Shown in pieces: positions 1-10,946 of a stretch of 64,000 nt of DNA. The DNA lies in the NCBI GenBank assembly GCA_033439295.1, contig JAVTLE010000010.1, forward strand, positions 62,001 to 126,000. Reading direction: 5' to 3'. The translations under genes and the position numbers were made by a program. A model generated the notes under the pieces. That model ran no database searches. It was not told the DNA's origin and saw only the letters and a program-made list of their open reading frames with translations. The DNA comes from Deuterostichococcus epilithicus. Lineage: Eukaryota; Chlorophyta; Trebouxiophyceae; Prasiolales; Stichococcaceae. The stretch's first letter is position 1. Every line of letters starts with the position of its first letter.

Positions 1-210
1 GACTCGAGGGGCTGGCTGTTGGCATCTGCGCGTGCCACACACGGCCGGGTCACTCGAGACGCCTGGCGCACATGCCAGCTGCGCACGGGCGGCGGCAGGG
101 CGCTGCGAGGGCGTCCTTGATCAATAAAATTGATTGAGAAATGCCGTGTGCGCGCCCAGATGCTGATGAGGGGTCAAGGGCAGCCGGGCAGGTGAGGCTG
201 TGCCACAGCA

Positions 211-2352
211 TCAGTACCACAGCATCAGAAGCGCGGCGTCCACAGCCCGCCGGGGGTGCACGACGGCGCACACCTCTGAGTCCGCCCGGGAGGAGGCGCC
301 AGAGAGCGTTGAAAAGGGGCTGGCCGGGCGCGACGGCGCATCAATGTCCATGGGCTCCAGCACGGGCAGAACCCGCGGCTCCTGGCCGCCGCTGCCGCTG
401 CTGAAGGACTTGAGGCCGACCGCGTCGGCCAGGTCGTAGGCGCCGTAGGAGGAGGCCCGCGACACGGCGACGCCCATCATCACCGCGTCATCGGACGCGG
501 ACGAGGTGTGCGAGGAGTAGCCGCCCGCCGCCGTCATCGTGGACGTGGGGCTGCTAGGAGCGGTGAGGTCGGAGGACGTCCGCACATACGTTTTGTAGAG
601 CTGCAGTGGGAGCGAGGAACACGTGGAGGGGCGAGCGCACGGATGTGCAAGGAGCACAACCAAAGGCAGATGGGCGGTGGCCTGCCACAGGCGGCGGCAT
701 ACTCTTGCGGCGGCAACGACACGAATCCGGCAGTGCAGGACCGGTGCAGGTCGGCATGCTTGGAGAGACAGCACCGCAGGGCATCAGCACAAACTGCGCA
801 CTGCCTGCAAGATGACTGATGGCACGTTCGCTGACCGATGTCTCAACTCCCGCGCCAGGTTCCAGGGCTCGTCATTGAAGCTGCGCGCAGGCGGGAGCAC
901 AGACACAGGCGGGAGCGCACGTCGTTGTGCTTGGAGAGGCAGCGGTAGCGGTGGTGCGCCATGTTGACCTGTTGGCTGCGGGCCACAAACGCCGCGCGCA
1001 GCTGTTTGAGCCGCACCGCCGCGGAGCCAGCGCCGGTCACGTGCGGCCCGGGCGCCAGCGTCGGCGGCGCGTTCAGCGTGTCCATTGTGTCGGCGGTCCT
1101 GCGGAGCAAACGATGGCAGGAAGGCGTGATTGACCGGCGCGGCGGCACCGTCTCAGGCGCGTTCCAGCGAGCTGGTCGTTGAACTGGAATGCCTGTCAGA
1201 CGAGCTTCCACGATACTGCGCCGCCTGGCGTGCCGTTGCCAGGCTGCCGGCCCTCCATGTTGTTGCCAGCAGCGCTCATTTGCTGGCTACGCAATCACAC
1301 CGCTTACCGGCCGCCCGTCGGGAGAGATGCATGCGACTGGCTAGGGGAGCAACTGCCGTGGCTGACGAACTGCCGGTCAGCCCATGCCCGTGCGCAGCAA
1401 GGGCTGGTGCCTGCGACTACGCCAACTCTGATTGTGCATAAAGCAGGTCTACTGGTACAGTGCGCAGCGTGCCGAGGGGGGAGAGGAGATGGGAGGGTCG
1501 CTGAGCAGCCGCTGCAAACCTGCACCATGCGGTCAGCACCTGAGGATGGACGAGTCCAGCCGCCACAGCCGCTCTACCTCCGTCTCGAGCTGCCGCGCGC
1601 CGTCCAGCACCGTCGCCACTCCGGCGTCCGTGGCTGGGGCTGCCACCTGGTGGCAGATAATGTGTCGGTCGGACTGCATGTGACAGGCTCGCCCTAGGCA
1701 TGATGGGCAGCACCGCGACAAGCCTCGAAACACGCAACACGAACGTGCCCAACGTGGGAGCCGGCAGCCAGAACGTACGCCGGCAAAGGGCCACCCCCCC
1801 AGAAAAGGACGTCTGGTTGTCGCCAGCTAGATAGAGCCGGGCAATCGCGTGCAAAATGCCGTGCGGTGCGGAGCTTCTCGGTCTGAGATTGAGAACAAGA
1901 CACGACCAGCAGACTCCAGACGCCACAGCAGCGAACGCGTTATTGCAATAAAGTGCACGCTGCGAAACCAGCCGCAGTGTACCCCCAAAAAGCGACACGA
2001 AGGCGCAGCCGCGACGGGTGCCACAGGGGCAAGAAACCAGCTATGCATGATAATGATCGACCCCCAATCAGGCTGCCGTGCAGCACTGCAGCCCAGCTTC
2101 CCTCTTCGGTGAGGCAGGTGACACTCGTGCCCGCCGCTGAAAAATCAGGCCTACCTGACCGCCAGGCATCGCGGCGGTATCTGCGTTGACCTGGCAGCCG
2201 GGAGCCCACGCGTCCTCGCCGCAGGCCGCCAGGATGCGGGCCAGCTCCTGGTGCAGGAGGCTGTAGAAGGCGCTGGGGCCGCTGGCCGAAGGCGCTTGTG
2301 TGGGAATCGCCAGCTTGATCTCCGCCGGCCGGCGGTACAGCTCCGCTGCCAT
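211..2352 (-). CDS. Unrecognised protein, 4-exon model, about 283 aa
   Basis: I do not recognise this protein. Four exons on the minus strand (2352-2155, 1673-1540, 1098-969, 600-211) join in phase with GT-AG borders. The ATG at 2352 opens with MAAELYRRPAEIKLAIPTQ. Exon 2 has a short amphipathic stretch (ARQLETEVERLWRLD) that could form a coiled coil, and exon 3 another (AAVRLKQLRAAFVARSQQ). The last 100 residues are Ser/Ala/Gly-rich and look disordered. There is no signal peptide or membrane segment. Short helical pairs plus a disordered tail resemble small adaptor subunits, but I can name no family. The 3' end is uncertain because the last exon reads through low-complexity sequence to a TGA at 211, and an untracked exon upstream of 2352 is possible. 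Confidence 0.5.
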
Positions 2353-3114
2353 GCTGTTTGTGCTGCTGCGGCCGCGAGCTCGCTGCCTGGCCGCCGCCCG
2401 TGGGCACTTTGCCTACAACATCGACGTGTTCGCCCCTCAGGCGCTTGCCCTCAGCACCGCGGCTGCCCAGCCCCTCCGTACCTGTCCACTCGGCTGGCCA
2501 CTGGAGGCGATCGATAATCAACAGCCAGCAGCTGACCGGCTGCAGAAGAAGCCGGTGGTGGCAGAAGAAATCGGCCAGCCTCTATTCAACCATGTTGCAA
2601 CTCTCAGCCTACTGAGCAGGACCGTCCTGGCTGATAATCGGCTAGCGTAACGAGTAAGAGGGAGCAGTAATCAGGGTAGGTTTGGCGAGTCCTGCCTACT
2701 CTCACACATCTCGTGCAGCGCCAAGCGCCTGTGGCCACTGGCAGACCAGATTGAATTTAGTGTCCATGTATCTTGTCTAGATTCTAGATCTTGAGTGAAT
2801 TTCATACTGAAATGCCAGTTGCTGACCACTTCATGCTGACGCGTAGGAAAGCTGTGACATGGCTAGCCCAGCACTAATGTCCTCGCAACGATGAAGCAGG
2901 CCCCAACGAAGCAAGCAGGTAGAATTCGTGCAGGGCTAGCCAGCACTCGCTCAGCTATGGGCAAAGAAACGCTCAAGCCTCAAGGGCCGCGTCCGGTAAT
3001 GGTCAGTGAGGCGGCGGCAGGAAGGCTCTAAGACATGAGCCTCACAGCTGCGCTCTCAGGCAAGTGTTTCGACTTGCAGTGTCCAAAGCCTTGATGTGGT
3101 TCATGTTTCGATGG
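2353..3114. other. Intergenic: upstream of the unknown gene at left, downstream of the acidic ORF
   Basis: About 760 bp lie between two minus-strand genes. Composition is less G/C-rich than in the genes, and I see no convincing coding frame, tRNA or repeat. It should hold the promoter of the gene at 211-2352 and the 3' untranslated region of the gene at 3115-4767. No clear TATA-like or TGTAA element could be assigned. Confidence 0.4.
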
Positions 3115-4767
3115 TCACGCGTCTTCGTCCACGATCGGTGCCGTTTCTGCATCGACATCCAGCAGCTCGGGTGCACCATCGCTGCCGCCAGCCTTGGCAG
3201 TGGCTGTGGCGCTGCCAGCACTGGTTGAGGAAGCATTATCAGTCTTCGATCCCTCGCCCTGCACAGCAGAACAGAGTTCTGTCACCGCCTCTGTGCTCCG
3301 CATGAAACCTAAAGCACTTTCTGGTGTGGCTGTCACCAGAGCACTTGAGGGCAGATCGGCGAAAATTTCCCAGCAGATCACCTGCTCTGGAACACGATGT
3401 GGGTGCTGATTAGCCTCAACCTTACGCAACCTTGTGCTGGGTTCCGTCAAGGGTGTGGCCAACATCTGCTTCGTCGCGAGGGCGAGCACCTCCAACACAC
3501 ACACCTGTGCTTCGTCGGATGCCCCGACCTCCCGTTCCGCTTCGTCCGCCTCCGTCTGAGCGTCCCCCTTTGCGGCACCGCCCAGCAGCTTGGCGGCAGT
3601 CTCGACCGCCGAGGCGTGCGCGCCGACCGAGCCGCTGCCGCCCGGCAGCTCACTCTCGACACCGCTGCCGTGTGCGGTGTCCGCCATGTCGGCTTCGGTG
3701 TCGCTGCCGGCCTCGTCGGCAACGCTCACAGCCTGCGCTGCGCCCGGCTCGCTGCTGCCGTCCTCGCCGGGCGACGCCTCTGCCGACTCTGACGCGTCAC
3801 CGCCGGAGGGGCCGCTTGCAGCGCCTACCTCCTGCTCCGCATCCGACTCCATGCCCGCAGCCTGGGCGTGCTTGGCGCTGGCCGAGCTGGCGCCGGCGCC
3901 AGCCCTTTCGTCGTCCGCGGCACCGCCTGCATCGCCGGCGCTGTCCGCCTCCTCGTCCGCTTCCTCGAGGGAAGCGCCAGAGCCGCCGGCCCCGCTGCTG
4001 CTGGACCTGCTGCCGCCGCTGCTCTCGCTGCCGCCGCCATGCGCCGCTGCGCCAGCATGTTCAGGCACGGCAGCCTGTGCGGCCTCCTCGGCCTCAGCCT
4101 CCACCGCGTCGCTGCTGCCGCGCCGCGCCCCTACGCCGACAGTGGCGCCCGCTGCGCCGTTGCCCGCACCGCCGCTCCCGTTGGACGCGTCCGCCTCCAG
4201 GAACTCTCCATCCTCATCTTGCAGCATATCGTTGCTGCTGCGTCGGCCGCCGACGGCGGCAGGTGCAGCCCCTTCGACGCGGCCAGTTGCGAGGCTGCTG
4301 CTGACGCCAGGTGTGTCGCCGCCGCCGCCATTGATGGCCTCCTCTTCCAGGTCGTCGGCCGTGCGCGTTGCAGCAGCTGTACCAGATGCGCCAGCCTTCT
4401 CGCTGCCGGCACCGCCGCTGCCGGCGCCTGCTTCAGTCTCAGACTCCGCCTCATCCTCGCCGGCAGCTGCGCTGTCTGCGGTCTGCTGTGTGGCGTGCGC
4501 GCTGCTCTGGTCCGGAACCGTGTCCTCACCGGCCGTGCTGCTCCCTGCTGCTGTGCCACCTGCGGCAGCCTTCCCGCCACTGCCGCCAGCCTCGCTGCCG
4601 GCCATGTCCCCGCTGCTGGCCGGCTCCGTGCCGGCAGCGTCCTTGCCGCCCGGGGACTTACTGCCACTCCGCGCCGCCGCGCCGCCGCCCGCCGCCTTGG
4701 CGGCTTCCCCCGCGGTGATGTTGGCCACGGCGGCCTTGACCAGCAGCTCCTCTTCGGTGTTGCCCAT
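3115..4767 (-). CDS. Acidic Ala/Gly/Ser/Glu-rich low-complexity protein
   Basis: One uninterrupted minus frame of about 550 codons runs from the ATG at 4767 (MGNTEEELLVKAAVANITAG) to a TGA at 3115. Residues 20-420 are almost wholly Ala, Gly, Ser, Glu and Asp, as expected for a disordered acidic protein. Only the C-terminal 130 residues look ordered (ALATKQMLATPLTEP, then QVICWEIFADLPSSAL), and the tail is again acidic. A CAG directly before GAG-ATG could be a splice acceptor, so this may be a downstream exon of a longer gene; possible donors also lie inside the C-terminal part. Long frames are open on the opposite strand over the same bases, which is common in GC-rich repetitive coding DNA, so the strand is not beyond doubt. 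The acidic product and the ordered C-terminus favour minus. Function unknown. Confidence 0.4.
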   Translation of the reverse strand: MGNTEEELLVKAAVANITAGEAAKAAGGGAAARSGSKSPGGKDAAGTEPASSGDMAGSEAGGSGGKAAAGGTAAGSSTAGEDTVPDQSSAHATQQTADSAAAGEDEAESETEAGAGSGGAGSEKAGASGTAAATRTADDLEEEAINGGGGDTPGVSSSLATGRVEGAAPAAVGGRRSSNDMLQDEDGEFLEADASNGSGGAGNGAAGATVGVGARRGSSDAVEAEAEEAAQAAVPEHAGAAAHGGGSESSGGSRSSSSGAGGSGASLEEADEEADSAGDAGGAADDERAGAGASSASAKHAQAAGMESDAEQEVGAASGPSGGDASESAEASPGEDGSSEPGAAQAVSVADEAGSDTEADMADTAHGSGVESELPGGSGSVGAHASAVETAAKLLGGAAKGDAQTEADEAEREVGASDEAQVCVLEVLALATKQMLATPLTEPSTRLRKVEANQHPHRVPEQVICWEIFADLPSSALVTATPESALGFMRSTEAVTELCSAVQGEGSKTDNASSTSAGSATATAKAGGSDGAPELLDVDAETAPIVDEDA

Positions 4768-4988
4768 CTCCTGTGTGTGGAGCACCGACCTCCATCAGCG
4801 CAGAACCTCAGCTGAGGGTGCAGGGCTGGCAGCGAGCAGGCTGCGAGTTTGTGTTTCAGCTGCTGAAGCGGCCGTCTATTGCAGGGCGCGGTCGAGCGGT
4901 ATGGCTATCGCAGGTGTTGGCGTACTTGCATCCCTCCAGACCGCTCTTCACAACAGGTGTTGCAGTTCAATGTGAGGGTCTCCCACGC

Positions 4989-7900
4989 TCAGTCCTCATG
5001 GTTCATGAAGGTATCATTGGTGGGGCAAGGCCATGGTGGTCGCATTTCAGGGCCGCAGAAATGTACGTGGCGCTCATAGATGGGCGGCGTGATCTTGGAG
5101 GTGGGTGGAAGCAGGAAGGCGTCGCCGGCGGCGTCAATCTGCATGATGGCGTTGAGGCTGACCACCCAGACCGCACGGTTCATCTCGTCGTAGCACTGGC
5201 CTGCAGCGGTCCCGGGCAGAAACTGTTTAGCACTGGAAATCGTGACACTTGATGGCGGTGAGCGGCAGCTAGGATGGCTCCAGTTCAGCTGGCATGTTGT
5301 GCAGGTGAAACTACAGCGGGCGAACCGCACGAGCATTCCGAGCATCTGCCACTTGTGCTGCCGCCACACAGGGCTGCGCCAGAACCCCTACTAAACCCTA
5401 AGCAGCACAGCCAGGCAAACATCGCGCACCGTCCTCCGTCATCCACAGGTGGCCCACGGGGTTGTCGTACAGGCGCTCGCGGAAGGAGTTGACCTTCAGC
5501 ATGTCCTCCCGCTGCGCCTTCATCTTGTCGCCGCCGCGCCCCTCCTGCGGGAGTCGGAGGAGGCGCTGGCGTCACAACCCTGACGGGAGGCTGGTGTGCT
5601 GCGGGCGGCGCCATGTACGCTACGCAGCTGCACGGCTGTTGCCGGAATGATGCAATCGCAAAGCTGCCTCGTCGTGGGCAGTGAGGAGCTCAAAGGTGCT
5701 TCCGCACCTGGGGCCATGTGACGTAGCAGCTGAAGTGCCTGCGGGTGGGAGCAGCTGGCACTCAGCGAACCACATGCAGTTTCAACGAAGGTATCCAGCA
5801 CAAGCATGCGGCACACAGGCGCTGAAACTTGGGGCCCCCAAGCGGGAGCAGCAGCAGTAGCACGACACGAGACAGCCCACTCAGCTCCCAATCATGCCCC
5901 CTCGTGCTCCAGACGTCGTCAGGCAGCGGCGGCCAGAGGCACTGCCGCTCATCAACGTTGCGCGTGAAGCTGAGCCCAGGCGGTGCCGACGCAGCCACAG
6001 CAGGCGATCGCACTTGTCGTTCTTGGTGTTGGGCGGCCCGCCGGGCGTCAGCGTCAGCGACTCGAAGTCCACGTAGGCCGCCTTGCCCGGGTGTGCCTCC
6101 ACCCACGCCCGCATCTTGGCGTTGCGCACCCGGTACTTTGCGGCGCGTTCCGGAACCCGCACCTGGTATGCGCCAACAGGTGACTGGACGGGTAGGGCAG
6201 CATGAGCCGGGGGTGTCACAGAGGGTCCGCCTCGCCATGCACGCCCTGGCGTCGAGACTGTATGAGTGCCGTCATGGCAGCGCGTGACATGCAATCCCGG
6301 TACTCGCCCTGCCCGGCCCGACCCAGCAGGTCGCAGCCAGCCTGCGCAGGGGGCCGAGGCTGCGCCTGCGCGCCTCATGTCCCGGTTGCTTCATTCCGAA
6401 GCACTCTGCAACATGGCGCGCATGCAAGGGTTTAGGGGTCAGGCGCCGCACCTCCTTGGCGGTGGGAACGCTCAGGGACAGCACCACGGCCCCTGGCTTG
6501 CGCGCCAACACCGCCTCCAGCGCAGCGAAGTGCGCCTCCGGAACGTTGGTCACCTGCGCGTTTGGAAGCCATGGGGCCTGATCTGCAGCTGGGAGCACAC
6601 GTTCTGACGCATCCCAGCACGGGGTTGCCACATGGAGACATGCCGCAACCGGGCACTGCGGTCACTGGGCTCCGCGCGGCCCACTGACCAACGTGCAGGT
6701 GCCAGATCTAGTCTGAGCACGGGGCGGCCATTGCGTCAGTCCGTCTGGCAGCAGCCACCCACCGCCGGTGGTGCCTTTGCATGCCTTCAAGTTGCATGTG
6801 GAATCCTAAACCCCATCGCGTCTGGGACCCACCTTGGTCCAGACGCCGACGTAGGACACGACGACCAGCTTGCGCTTGGGGTCTGCCTGCTTGACATACG
6901 CCTCCAGCACCTGCCACCACACGGGAACAGCGGCTGGTCAGCTCAAAAGGCAGTATTTCAAGGTATCAAACACTTCCAGGTCTCCCTAGATGCAGGGTGT
7001 AGGGCAGCAGAGCGGGCGGGATCCGCTCTGCCCGGCGGCGTAGTAGCCGGCCTTCCGACAGCACACGCACAGCGCTGCGGACGCGTCAAACCACTGCCCA
7101 AGTGCTGTGCGCTTCGCAGCCCCGCCCACCTGGCCGTGCGTGGCGAAAAGCGGCGCGTGCAGGAAGTCGATGCGGCCCGGGCCGCGGGTGCAGCCCTCTG
7201 GCTCGTTGGCGCTGTCGCGGGCGAAGAACTCGGGGACCACGTTCAGCAGGTACTGCTTCTCTGCGTGCGCAGTGGTGCAGGAGGGTGTCAGCAGCCTGGC
7301 GTCCTGCCTCAGCAGGTGCACCCGCGTTGCGGAAACAATGCTGGCCGTCCAGTTCCACAAGCAGTTGGCCGCAGCATGTGATCAGGGTATGACATGTAAC
7401 ACCTTTATCCTGTGCAGGCCTCCTCTGTGCAGGCCCTTGTGTGGCGCGAGTGCCATAAATGCGGCGGCGCACCGGGCTGCTTCATGTCGGACATGTAGCT
7501 CCCGGTCCGAAAGGCGTCGCCCTCGTCGCAGTGCGAGTAGCTGGCATGCGTGTGCACCTGGACTGGCAGGAGGTTGCTGCGTTGCCAGACCAGTGGGCTG
7601 GCAGCTGTTGAGGGGCGGATGTGGAGCATGCGCCGCAGGCAGTGCAGCGCTGCCGCCGCGTGTATTTTGAGCAACAGCGTGCTCCACTGGGGTGCAAGCT
7701 TGCGATTGAGGGGGACAGGCTGCGGCTGTGAAGCTGGCAGGAGGACATGGAAGGATGACTCCAAGCTCATCTCCTCCGGACAATGCATGACGCGGACGAC
7801 AGCGGTGAGGAGGCGCGCCCCACCCTGTAGTCGAAGATGCGCTGCTTGCCGCGCATGAGCTGCACCAGGCGCAGGTAGTTCTGCCGCATCATGGAGTCGC

Positions 7901-9179
7901 CCGCCACCACGATGTCGATGCCCTCGCCCAGCAGCTTGTCCAGGATCTGCAGGCGGGAGGGCTGAAGGGTTTGAGGGGACGCCTCCAGCAGGCAAGGTGA
8001 CAGGTGACATGGGAGCAGCGCATGATGCAGGAGGCGCCCTGCAAACTCCAGTGGAAAGTTTCACTGGGGGGTGAAAGCGTCTGCCCCTGGGGCCGCGGCT
8101 GCATCGAGGGGCCGCCGCCTTGAAGGCAGACCACGACCAGTGCACCGACATCTGCCTCCTGATCAGCGGTGGAGGACACACTGGAGGCCTGCAGCGGCGC
8201 CGGCGCTGCACTCGCCGCGCCAGCGCTGCGCAGAGAGAACTAGGGTTTAGCGCGCACCTCCTGGCGGCGATAGTCAAAGTACTGGCAACTGGCGGCGGCA
8301 TCGGCACGGTAGTCCAGGGAGAACGGGTCCGAATCTGGCGCCACGAAGGATCCGGGCTCGACGCCGCCGCAGCACGCCTCCTGGCAGTCCGGCAGCGGCC
8401 GTTCCTCCACCTGCAGGCAGGCGCAGGGCTCAGCCGGAGCCGGCACAATCAAGGCTCTGCGTCCAGCACTTTGGCGCACAATGTCTGGCAGGCAGGTTGA
8501 TGTGGTGCTGCCCCTGCAGCAAAAGCCTTTCGGCAGTCCAGCCGATGGGACCTGGCATGCAACGATCGGTGCAAAAACGCCTCGCGTGATGGACTTGTGA
8601 GTCAGCAAATAAGCTGACGCAGACTCTTGTGACGGCCCTGACTTGGCGTCACCCCCCTTCACTCTGCTTCCGCCAGCACAAACCGTGCACATGCCTTGCA
8701 CTCACACGTACCTTCATGAAGTCGGGGCAGTCCTCGTTGGCAGTCGCAACGAAGCGGCCCCCGCTGGCGAACGGGCACACCAGCGCCGCCGCGTGGTCGA
8801 ATGCGCAGTCCACGAACGCGCATCTCGGGAAGACGATCGGCTCCTTGTTCGGGTCCGCCGGCAGCGCGAACCTGCGGTGGTCAGGAGCGCGCGGCCTGCT
8901 GGGTGGACGGCGGCGCTCAAGAGACCGCGTGCACTGCCCGCGCTACGGTGGCGTGGAAAAGCTTGCAGACTAGGTTGGACGCCGCAGGGCGCGTGCCGCG
9001 GCTGCCGATGGCACGTGCAGACATGAGCAAGCGCACACGACAACGCACCAGCAGGTTTTCGGCTGATACTCGAGGCATTGCTGCGCCCTTGCCGGCGCCA
9101 GCAGGGCAAGGCTGCACACCACTGCTGCCAGGCCAGCCAGCGGGCGGCTGCGGGCGTGCTGCCCGCTGGTCGCAGCCAT
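4989..9179 (-). CDS. Secreted PC-esterase / SGNH-hydrolase-like protein (12 exons, 489 aa)
   Basis: Exons at 9179-9049, 8871-8712, 8410-8258, 7946-7824, 7557-7473, 7260-7130, 6910-6833, 6553-6452, 6162-6014, 5738-5708, 5544-5430 and 5200-4989 keep phase throughout. The ATG at 9179 starts a clear signal peptide (hydrophobic LAGLAAVVCSLALLAP, cleavage after ARA). The mature protein is Cys-rich. It contains VVAGDSMMRQNYLRL, the nucleophile GDS motif of the PC-esterase/trichome-birefringence-like family, and later NDKHF, which fits the family's Asp-x-x-His. The His comes from a 31-nt microexon. Between them lie GCTRGPGRIDFLHAP and the strand-like RKLVVVSYVG. Family members transfer or remove O-acetyl or similar groups on cell-wall or secreted glycans; the substrate here is unknown. 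No transmembrane anchor follows the signal peptide, so a secreted or lumenal enzyme is inferred. Other GDSL-type hydrolases remain possible. Confidence 0.7.
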
Positions 9180-10002
9180 GTGTCCCTGCTGGGCCGCTGA
9201 GCTCCACCTGCCGCAGGTTGCAGAAGCCAGCTGATCGGAATGTGCAACTGGTGGGCTGACCGGCGCTGTCGGCGCCGACGCCTCAAGCAGGCGAACAAGT
9301 GCAAGATGCCGCAGAACGCCAGGTGGAAATTCAACAGAAGTTGGTGAGCACATCCATACGGCTGTTTCCTCGCACTCGCACCTGCCGTCAGCCGGGACCC
9401 GTGTGCGACACTGTGTGTCGGTTGTTCGGGCTTCAAGGCACACGCCCCAGTGAGCCTTTTGGCGTACACGTGTTAAGAGAATCAAGCCTGGATCAGAACC
9501 CCAAGGTTCCCCACTGCTTGTCCCGCTGTTGCAGCACCCAGAAGGATGGGGCCTGACTGTCCAGATCGTTGTGTGGCGGTTGTCACAGCCTCTGCAACAG
9601 CACGCCCCTGCGCCAAACCTGGTCCGCACGGATGCTATTCGTGCATCGACATGATCAACAGTCTCCCTTGGCTGGCAAGCCTGTGTCACTTGGTGAGCAG
9701 TTGAGCAGTTTCGCGCAGGCAACTGCAAAGGCACTGTGTCTGACAGGACTGTCAGGCAGGGAGAGAGAAGGGTTTACAGCAGCACAACTGCACAAGCTTG
9801 TTGTGTTCCCGACTTTCAACTTCGCATGCTGGCCTGCCATTGCTGGTCACATCACAGTACTCACCGTTGTGGGAGCCAAGTACCGCTGCCCTCTGCACGC
9901 GTTTCCGGTTGCCGAGAGATCCCACACCTCTTTCCCAAATCGGTATTTTGACAGGATCCATCGAGCACTGCGGACTGCTCGCTGACTGCGGCAGCAGATC
10001 TC
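9180..10002. other. Divergent intergenic region between the esterase gene and DAD1
   Basis: About 820 bp separate two head-to-head starts (minus ATG at 9179, plus ATG at 10003), so it must hold both promoters. Open frames exist on both strands but none shows family similarity or splice-consistent extension. No tRNA, repeat array or obvious TATA box was found. Confidence 0.45.
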
Positions 10003-10728
10003 ATGGAAGTGCTTCGGAACACGTTGCACGAGCTCCAGTCGAAGTACAAGCACACGCACCCGGTGGCAAAGGTGTCAGCGGCGCTGCAGAAGGGCATCCA
10101 AGACGTTGCACTGCGCGATGACTTGCCGACTGTCGACTCTGTGGTCTCGCGCGACACCTCGACAATCGCCTATGTGTTCAAGCCTCTCAATGCGCCCCTG
10201 GTGCTGCAGGCGTGCGATGCCTGCGTGGTGTTTGCCGTGGCGTCCTGCCTCCTGCAGGCGAGTATTGTTGCCAACCATGCACAGCGTAGCTGCCTGCGTT
10301 GGTATGGGCGGTTGTGGTGCGCACAAGCTGCACGCGCAATCGCCTGCGGCTGTTGGCGATTGATGTAAGCTTCTGACAGGCCACCGTTCATTCGTCGCAG
10401 CTGCTGTATGTGGCGCTGACGTCGTCCTTCCCCTTCAACTCGCTGCTGTCCAGCTTGGCGGGCAGCATCGGCTTCTCGGTGCTGACAGGTGATCCTGCAC
10501 CTCATGCGGCATTCTTGGCTGCGCTTGAACACAGCATCACAGCTGTGTCGGGCGCCCCCAGCGCTACACGCGTCTCACCACGTGACATGTTCTGGCGCAG
10601 TGTGCCTGCGGATGCGAGCGACAACCGGCACGACGCTGCTGGATGCGCCGGCGCCACAGAAGGCGCTGGCGGAGTATGCATTCAGCTGCCTGTTTCTGTA
10701 CCTTTTGGTGTGGCTGTACATGGGGTGA
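10003..10728 (+). CDS. DAD1: DAD1/Ost2 subunit of oligosaccharyltransferase
   Basis: DAD1 is a small membrane subunit of the ER oligosaccharyltransferase that N-glycosylates proteins. Exons 10003-10071, 10210-10257, 10401-10488 and 10601-10728 give 110 aa; the usual length is about 113-115. The match is colinear with plant DAD1: VVFAVASCLLQLLYVALTSS, then FPFNSLLSSLAGSIGFSVLT, then VCLRMRATT, and the C-terminus ALAEYAFSCLFLYLLVWLYMG (about three membrane helices). The N-terminal LHELQSKYKHTHP corresponds to the family's cytosolic stretch before the first helix. Intron 2 (from 10258) has a GC donor, CAG-GCGAGT. Intron 1 (10072-10209) is 138 nt with no stop, so an unspliced 156-aa product is formally possible. 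The start is the only ATG fitting the family length. Confidence 0.93.
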
Positions 10729-10946
10729 ATGTTCAAGGGACGCCATGGTTTCGTTGAGGAAAGCATAAGAGCAAAGGCTGCAATCTGCCGCCCGTTGGTA
10801 CTTTGAGCCTCCATCCTCACTGGTGAAGCTCTCCGCATGAAGTTGCAGAGCCAAGTTGCTCCCGCCTGTTCCACATGGACGTGTAGCAGCAGTCTGCGGT
10901 GCTGCAAACACCTCCCGTTCCGTACACCTTGAGGCTGCTGCAGCAA

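Noticed and set aside
3590-4975. Plus-strand open frame of 461 codons, Pro/Ser/Ala-rich
   Set aside because: It mirrors the acidic minus-strand gene; the product is featureless Pro/Ala/Ser and runs past the other gene's start without a domain.
5391-5400. True telomere or chromosome end at CCCTAAA motifs
   Set aside because: Motifs are single or few units scattered in introns; no long tandem array exists in the window.
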